From: Hyphomonadaceae bacterium
GTDB lineage: Bacteria; Pseudomonadota; Alphaproteobacteria; Caulobacterales; Hyphomonadaceae
DNA: 11,774 nucleotides
NCBI GenBank assembly: GCA_030696545.1
Contig: JAUYSA010000295.1
Location: 1 to 11,774, forward strand
Direction of reading: 5' to 3'
Every line of letters starts with the position of its first letter. Positions within the stretch are counted from its first letter, which is position 1. The position numbers and the translations under genes are program-made. The notes beneath the pieces are model-generated. The model was given only the letters and a program-made list of their open reading frames with translations. It was not told the origin of the DNA and did not search any database. Below, in pieces: positions 7,412-11,774 of this stretch.

Positions 7412-8446
7412 TCAGGCGCCGTTGAAAGCCAGTTCACAGCGCACGCCGTCCGGATTGAATTTCAGTACAGCGCCGCCACCTGGAACGCCGTTCAGCGCAG
7501 CGCCGATCATGCGTGTGCCAAATCCGGAAGAACGCGGGTTGTCGACCCTGGGGCCGCTGCTCTCCACCCATAGAAGCGTGTAGGCGCCAGGCCCACGCTC
7601 GAACCAACTGCAATCGACCTGTCCACTTCCTACAGAGAGCGCGCCGTACTTCACGGCATTGGTGGCGAGTTCGTGCAGGCAAAGCGCGAGCGGTATCGCG
7701 GCCGAGGGCGCAAACCGGACCACAGGTCCACCAGATATCTTGAGACGCGCGCCATAACTGCCGGTGAAGGGCGCAAGGGCGAGCGCTACCAGACTGTCCA
7801 GCAACAAAGGGCCTTCCGGTTCCGACGCGGACATGAGGCTATAGGCGGACGACAGCGCCCGCACACGTTCGGTGAGCCGGTCGCGGAACTCCTCAACATT
7901 GGTCGCTCCCTGGGCCGACTGCTGCGCCAGAGCGTTGAGAATCGCGAAGGTGTTGTGAGCGCGGTGCGTCTGCTCGCGGATGACCAGTTCGAGCTTCTGC
8001 TTCGTTGCAGCCAGCTCGTCCCGCTCCGCCCTGATCCGCGCGCGCAACTCCTGTGCAAGGCCACAACCGACAGCGACGACCGAAGCCAGCACCAGCCACA
8101 CGATAGTGGTGGCGATAGGGTACTGAACACCAAACGCAAAAACGACGAGCGGCGTCGATAACAGGACAACGAGCAATCCTGCGCGAAAGCCAGCGATCAG
8201 CGAGGCCGCCATGACGGCGGGATAGAATGTGACGAATGGGACCTGCCCCTGGATAGCCATGTCCACCAGCAAGCGAGCGACGTAACCCAGCAAGACGCAT
8301 GGCACGGCGACCAATAGCGCCCCCACCCAGCTGGTATGCTCGGGATTGTCATTTACTGGAGGCCGCACTGCCGTCCCCTGAAAAGCCCTGTTGGGCGCCG
8401 CTACTACAGCACGCTGCGGCGACGCGAACACCTGCCCCGCCGCCAT
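7412..8446 (-). CDS. HWE-family sensor histidine kinase (orphan)
   Basis: A 344-residue protein. After about 38 polar residues, hydrophobic segments at roughly 40-63, 71-83, 88-107 and 112-131 form a four-helix membrane region resembling DUF4118 (QVPFVTFYPAVMAASLIAGF, 68-87). A short coiled linker follows (132-156). The kinase core is HisKA_2/HWE-like: H161 in REQTHRAHN is the likely phosphoacceptor, the N box is HELATNAVKYGALS (258-271), W293-V-E295 is the WxE signature, and GFGTRMI (308-314) is the glycine-rich ATP-lid motif. All key residues look intact. With almost no periplasmic loop, it may sense a signal in or near the membrane. No response regulator is next to it. No clear ribosome site precedes the ATG at 8446. 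A possible promoter is TTTACC (8510-8505) and TGTAAT (8486-8481) with an 18-base spacer. HWE kinases often act in general stress or light responses; the role here is unknown. Confidence 0.88.
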   Translation of the reverse strand: MAAGQVFASPQRAVVAAPNRAFQGTAVRPPVNDNPEHTSWVGALLVAVPCVLLGYVARLLVDMAIQGQVPFVTFYPAVMAASLIAGFRAGLLVVLLSTPLVVFAFGVQYPIATTIVWLVLASVVAVGCGLAQELRARIRAERDELAATKQKLELVIREQTHRAHNTFAILNALAQQSAQGATNVEEFRDRLTERVRALSSAYSLMSASEPEGPLLLDSLVALALAPFTGSYGARLKISGGPVVRFAPSAAIPLALCLHELATNAVKYGALSVGSGQVDCSWFERGPGAYTLLWVESSGPRVDNPRSSGFGTRMIGAALNGVPGGGAVLKFNPDGVRCELAFNGA

Positions 8447-8630
8447 TTTCGCATATCGTGTGCCGATGTCTTGAACCTGGATTACAAAGCGGCGTCGTTT
8501 CTTAGGTAAACGCGCGCTTTAGTGGCGCTCGCCATAAAATGGCCTGCTGGCTGCGGACAAGTTTCGGAAGCGACCTAGATTTGAGAAGTTGGGAGGCCGT
8601 GGGGGCGGTACTGTACGGGATCAACGACGC
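8447..8630. promoter_or_regulatory. Divergent promoter region between kinase and ATP-grasp gene
   Basis: These 184 non-coding bases serve two divergent starts. On the minus strand TTTACC (8505-8510) and TGTAAT (8481-8486) are separated by 18 bases and would start transcription about 28 bases before the kinase ATG, a plausible but weak match. On the plus strand TAAAAT (8535-8540) resembles a -10 box but lacks a good -35. Nothing else stands out. Confidence 0.35.
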
Positions 8631-9614
8631 ATGCGCGGCTGGCTGTTGTTTCACAATGATGTCGCAGACGGCGTGCCGGAAGCGGAGGAAATCCGCAGGT
8701 TCATCGAGGCGGGCAAGCGTCGTGGCATCAAGCTCGATGCGTTGCGGCCGCGCGACTTCGAGCTGATCGTATCGACCGAGCGTGACTGGCGGGCCGAATA
8801 CGCCAACGGCAAGCTGCCCCGGCCTGACTTCATCATTCCTCGGACCGGCAGCGAAACCAGCTACTTCACCCTCGCCGTCATCCGCCAGTTTGAGCGCATG
8901 GGCGTGCCGCTGATAAACGGCGCCGAAGCCGTCGAAGCATGCGCCGACAAGCTTCAGACCCTGCAACTCCTGTCCGCCTCCGGCCTGCCGATTCCGACGA
9001 CGATCCTCGCCAAGTTTCCGGTCGATGTGGACGTTATCGAACGTGAACTGGGCTTTCCTGTTGTCGTGAAGAAACTTCGCTCCACACGCGGGGCAGGCGT
9101 CGTGCTGTGCCAGGACCGCGAGCAGTTCGATGATCTCGCAAGCCTGCTGGGCGATGCGGCGCATCAATCCGATTTCATCTTTCAGCAGTATATCGCCCGC
9201 AGCCATGGCAGGGACGTGCGGCTGCTCGTGATCGGAGACAAGATCGCAGCGTCCATGGAGCGGAGGTCGCTCAACGGGAACTTCAAGTCGAACATTTCGC
9301 TCGGCGGGTCGGGCGAATGCATCAATCCGCCAGACGAAATGGCGCAACTGGCGATCGACGCGGCGAAGGCGCTACGGCTCGATATCGCGGGTATCGATGT
9401 CCTCTATGATGAGAAAGGATATCGGATCTGCGAAGCCAACTCGTCGCCGGGCTTTGTCGGCCTTGAGAAGGCCTGCCCGGTGAGCGTGCCAGACAAGGTG
9501 TTCGACTACATCATTGATCGCTTGAAGCCGCCCGAAGCTCCGCGACGTTCGATATGGAGCCGCATCACCCGGCGCAAGCCGAAGGAAAAAGTGCGCGAGA
9601 CAGAGAAGGCCTGA
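8631..9614 (+). CDS. RimK-like ATP-grasp ligase
   Basis: A 327-residue protein. The N-terminal half has the RimK-type opening (MRGWLLF, then PEAEEIRRFIEAGKRRGIKL at 16-35 and LRPRDFELIV at 38-47). The ATP-grasp fold covers about 95-300: ADKLQT (105-110, ATP-binding Lys), PVVVKKLRSTRGAGV (143-157, Lys and flexible loop), GRDVRLLVIG (193-202), FKSNISLGG (218-226) and the metal-binding segment GIDVLYDEKGYRICEANSSP (254-273) with D256, E268 and N270. The family joins an amine, often glutamate, to a carboxylate with ATP; RimK itself adds glutamates to the C-terminus of ribosomal protein S6. The actual acceptor here is unknown, so no symbol is given. A basic tail (305-327) is probably disordered. 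The ATG at 8631 matches the family N-terminus and has GGGA ten bases before it; the upstream in-frame TTG at 8589 would add 14 unfamiliar residues. It is divergent from the kinase and convergent with the thiolase. Confidence 0.9.
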   Translation: MRGWLLFHNDVADGVPEAEEIRRFIEAGKRRGIKLDALRPRDFELIVSTERDWRAEYANGKLPRPDFIIPRTGSETSYFTLAVIRQFERMGVPLINGAEAVEACADKLQTLQLLSASGLPIPTTILAKFPVDVDVIERELGFPVVVKKLRSTRGAGVVLCQDREQFDDLASLLGDAAHQSDFIFQQYIARSHGRDVRLLVIGDKIAASMERRSLNGNFKSNISLGGSGECINPPDEMAQLAIDAAKALRLDIAGIDVLYDEKGYRICEANSSPGFVGLEKACPVSVPDKVFDYIIDRLKPPEAPRRSIWSRITRRKPKEKVRETEKA

Positions 9615-9623
9615 GCCGGTTAC

Positions 9624-10832
9624 TCATGCCGCGCGTTCAAAGATTGCGGCGATGCCCTGCCCGCCGCCGATGCACATCGTCTCCAAGCCATAGCGAACTT
9701 CACGGCGACGCATTTCGTTCATCAGGTTGGCCAGAATGCGCCCGCCGGTCGCGCCGATCGGGTGGCCAAGCGAAATGCCCGAGCCGTTGACGTTCAGCTT
9801 GTCCGCGTCGTTCCAGTTCCAGCCCTTGAGGACAGCGAGCACCTGCGGCGCGAACGCCTCGTTCAGTTCAACGAGGTCGATGTCGCTCCACTTCAGCCCC
9901 GTGCGAGCGAACAGGCGTTCGACGGCCGGAACAGGACCAATGCCCATGCGCGATGGCTCGACGCCAGCCGCAGCCCAGCCGACGAACCAGCCCATCGGCT
10001 CGAGGCCCAGCTCCTCGAGCTTGTCCTCAGCGACGACAAGGCATGCGGCCGCAGCATCATTCTGTTGGCTCGCATTCCCTGCGGTTACGACGCCGCCCTT
10101 TTCGATCGCCCTCAACGCGCCGAGAGATTGCGCGGTTGCATCAGCGCGCACGCCTTCGTCCTGCTTGAAGATGACGGGATCGCCCTTCTTCTGGGGCACC
10201 GAAACCGGCACGAGTTCGTTGTCGAACTTACCCTCTTTCCAGGCTGCAGCTGCACGCTGGTGACTGCGCGCCGCATACTCGTCGCAGGCTTCACGCGGAA
10301 TCTGATAATCTTTCGCCAGATTTTCTGCGGTCTCGATCATTCCGGAAATGACGCCAAAGCGGGAGATTGGCTGCGACATCACGCGGCCGCGCTGGAGGCG
10401 ATCATGCATCGTCACAGATCCAGCCCGCGCACCAGAGCGCATGTCCGTGGAATAGTATTCCACATTGGTCATGCTCTCGACGCCGCCCGCCACGACAACA
10501 TCCGCAGCTCCCGTCTGCACGAACATGGCCGCATCGATGATCGACTGGAGGCCGGAACCACAACGGCGATCAAGCTGATACCCCGGCACCGAGATCGGCA
10601 GATCGGCCGCAAGCGCCGACCAACGCGCCACACACGGGGCTTCACCGCTCGGATAGCCCTGTGCGAAAACCACGTCGTCGATCTTCTCGGGATTGATCTT
10701 CGTCCGCTCCACGAGCGCCTTGAGGATAACCGCGCCGAGATCGCCCGCCTGCATCGACGCCAGACCGCCCTGGAATTTGCCGACTGCCGTGCGAAGCGGG
10801 CTGACGATGGCTGCGCGGCGGAGTTTGGTCAT
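9624..10832 (-). CDS. Thiolase (acetyl-CoA C-acyltransferase)
   Basis: A complete 402-residue thiolase. It cleaves 3-ketoacyl-CoA with CoA to acetyl-CoA and a shortened acyl-CoA, or runs the reverse condensation. Catalytic residues are in place: C91 in DRRCGSGLQS (nucleophile), NEAFAPQ (324-330), H357 in GHPIGATGG and C387 in CIGGGQG. The length matches the roughly 390-400 of the family. The start is placed at the ATG at 10832, where MTKLRRAAIVSPLRT begins the thiolase fold and GGGAAG lies five bases upstream. The frame stays open for 79 more codons, but that stretch is Gly/Ala/Ser-rich with no thiolase resemblance. It is divergent from an acyl-CoA dehydrogenase, which fits a role in beta-oxidation of a fatty or other acyl-CoA. 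It could equally supply acetoacetyl-CoA. It is convergent with the ATP-grasp gene with a 9-bp gap and no visible terminator. Confidence 0.93.
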   Translation of the reverse strand: MTKLRRAAIVSPLRTAVGKFQGGLASMQAGDLGAVILKALVERTKINPEKIDDVVFAQGYPSGEAPCVARWSALAADLPISVPGYQLDRRCGSGLQSIIDAAMFVQTGAADVVVAGGVESMTNVEYYSTDMRSGARAGSVTMHDRLQRGRVMSQPISRFGVISGMIETAENLAKDYQIPREACDEYAARSHQRAAAAWKEGKFDNELVPVSVPQKKGDPVIFKQDEGVRADATAQSLGALRAIEKGGVVTAGNASQQNDAAAACLVVAEDKLEELGLEPMGWFVGWAAAGVEPSRMGIGPVPAVERLFARTGLKWSDIDLVELNEAFAPQVLAVLKGWNWNDADKLNVNGSGISLGHPIGATGGRILANLMNEMRRREVRYGLETMCIGGGQGIAAIFERAA

Positions 10833-11025
10833 GTCGGCTTCCCGGAATTCCGTGACTGAATCGCGCCGCACCATAGCGGCGTCTTGCGTCACGGCAACCT
10901 GCGCAGCAAATCCGCAGCCGCCAGAACCGAGCTGATCCCTTGCTTGGCCGGACAGGTTGCCTCCGCCCGCTGATTGGCTGATGACGGATGCCGCCCACCG
11001 CTGCAGTGTGGCGACGGAGGACCCC
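10833..11025. promoter_or_regulatory. Divergent region between thiolase and acyl-CoA dehydrogenase
   Basis: These 193 bases separate two divergent lipid-metabolism genes and should contain both promoters. No convincing -35/-10 pair is visible. Ribosome sites mark each edge: GGGAAG before the thiolase ATG and GGAGG (11016-11020) before the dehydrogenase ATG. A nested inverted repeat lies near the thiolase side. Confidence 0.45.
10851..10893. repeat. Nested inverted repeat before the thiolase start
   Basis: Outer arms CGTGAC (10851-10856) and GTCACG (10888-10893) and inner arms CGCCGC (10864-10869) and GCGGCG (10876-10881) are each perfect over 6 bp and share almost the same centre (10872 and 10872.5). 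The structure ends 19 bases upstream of the thiolase ATG on the minus strand, overlapping the place where an operator or 5' leader hairpin would be. It could be a regulator-binding site or an RNA hairpin. Confidence 0.45.
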
Positions 11026-11774
11026 ATGGCGACCGAAAGCCACGCCGATATCCGTGACGCCGTGCGCAAGCTGTGTACGCGATTTCCCGGCGCGTACTGG
11101 CGGGCGCTGGATCGCGAACGGACCTATCCAGCTGAATTCGTAAAGGCGCTGACCGAGGCCGGATGGCTGTCTATCCTGATCCCCGAGGAATACGGCGGCG
11201 CCGGGCTTGGCCTTTCGGCGGCTTGCGCCGTTCTTGAAGAGATCCACCGTTCAGGCGGCAACGGCGCGGCCTGTCATGCCCAGATGTACACGATGGGCAC
11301 GCTGCTGCGGCACGGCTCCGAAGCGCAGAAACAGCATTGGCTGCCCAGGATCGCCAGTGGTGAAATCAGGTTGCAGGCCTTTGGTGTCACCGAGCCGACA
11401 AGCGGAACAGACACCACACGCATCCAGACATTCGCCAAACGTGTCGGCGACAAGTTCATCGTGAACGGCTCCAAGATCTGGATCAGCCGCGCCGAACATT
11501 CAGACCTGATGATCCTGCTGTGCCGGACGAGCCCACGGAACGATGCAGGGAAAACATCCGACGGGATGAGCGTGCTGCTGGTCGACATGCGCGAGACCAG
11601 GAACAATGGCCTCACGATAAAGCCTGTACGTACCATGCTGAACCACGCGACTACCGAGCTGTTCTTCGACAATATGGAAGTCCCGGCAGAGAACCTGATC
11701 GGCAAGGAAGGCTCAGGCTTCCGCTACATCATCGACGGCATGAATGCCGAGCGCATCCTGATCGCGTCGGAATG
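11026..11774 (+). CDS. Acyl-CoA dehydrogenase, N-terminal part (runs off window)
   Basis: An open frame of 249 codons continues past the right edge. Residues about 5-115 form the helical N-terminal domain of acyl-CoA dehydrogenases, with the typical AGWLSILIPEEYGGAGLGLS (45-64). The middle beta domain starts with FGVTEPTSGTDT (119-130), the FAD and substrate loop, followed by KFIVNGSKIWIS (143-154). Then come ELFFDNMEVPAENLIGKEGS (211-230) and NAERILIASE (240-249), which leads into the C-terminal helices. The catalytic Glu normally lies in the missing part. The enzyme oxidises an acyl-CoA to the trans-2-enoyl-CoA and passes electrons to ETF; chain length or branching preference cannot be read. 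The ATG at 11026 has GGAGG five bases upstream; an in-frame ATG at 10981 is possible but lacks such a site. Divergence from a thiolase supports a beta-oxidation role. Confidence 0.93.
   Translation, partial: MATESHADIRDAVRKLCTRFPGAYWRALDRERTYPAEFVKALTEAGWLSILIPEEYGGAGLGLSAACAVLEEIHRSGGNGAACHAQMYTMGTLLRHGSEAQKQHWLPRIASGEIRLQAFGVTEPTSGTDTTRIQTFAKRVGDKFIVNGSKIWISRAEHSDLMILLCRTSPRNDAGKTSDGMSVLLVDMRETRNNGLTIKPVRTMLNHATTELFFDNMEVPAENLIGKEGSGFRYIIDGMNAERILIASE

Noticed and set aside
8502..9347. Minus-strand open frame (281 codons) opposite the ATP-grasp gene
   Set aside because: It overlaps the motif-bearing RimK-like gene and its translation shows no domain signature.
9762..10859. Plus-strand open frame (365 codons) opposite the thiolase
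   Set aside because: It is antisense to a complete thiolase with all catalytic motifs, and its translation is low-complexity Arg/Ala/His-rich.
10833..11069. 79-residue N-terminal extension of the thiolase
   Set aside because: The extra residues are unlike any thiolase, would overlap the dehydrogenase gene start, and the ATG at 10832 has its own ribosome site.

Overview
The window is GC-rich, densely packed bacterial chromosome. Gene content and protein style (a large TonB-dependent receptor with an Ala-rich signal peptide, an HWE-family histidine kinase, a membrane-anchored winged-helix regulator) suggest an alphaproteobacterium, probably near Caulobacterales/Hyphomonadales. That placement is inference. 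There are no tRNA, rRNA, CRISPR, transposase or phage genes.

Layout, left to right. (1) 1-241 is non-coding and carries a composite palindromic repeat built from several hairpins. (2) 242-1474 (-) encodes a family VIII/class C beta-lactamase-like serine hydrolase. (3) A strong intrinsic terminator (1527-1558) separates it from a 1071-residue TonB-dependent outer-membrane receptor at 1581-4796 (-). (4) A 236-bp divergent region leads to a TetR-type regulator at 5033-5767 (+). (5) A 312-bp gene-free stretch (5768-6079) holds a C10 tract, a tandem hexamer repeat and a two-tier inverted repeat. (6) 6080-7402 (+) encodes a CadC-like one-component regulator: cytoplasmic winged helix, one membrane helix, large periplasmic domain. 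(7) Convergent to it, with a 9-bp gap, is an orphan HWE histidine kinase with a DUF4118-like membrane region (7412-8446, -). (8) Divergent from the kinase is a RimK-like ATP-grasp ligase (8631-9614, +). (9) Convergent to that, again with a 9-bp gap, is a thiolase (9624-10832, -). (10) Divergent from the thiolase is an acyl-CoA dehydrogenase that runs off the right edge (11026-11774, +).

How the genes may work together (inference). TetR, the receptor and the hydrolase could form a small uptake-and-hydrolysis locus: the receptor imports a substrate, the cytoplasmic hydrolase may cleave an ester or lactam, and TetR may act on the shared promoter region. The thiolase/dehydrogenase pair points to fatty-acyl-CoA or related beta-oxidation. 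The membrane regulator, kinase and ATP-grasp gene have no evident shared pathway.

The most interesting signals are an EF-hand-like calcium loop inside the receptor, the membrane-tethered regulator with its unassigned periplasmic domain and structured upstream DNA, and nested inverted repeats just ahead of the thiolase start. No complete new defence or biosynthetic system is evident.
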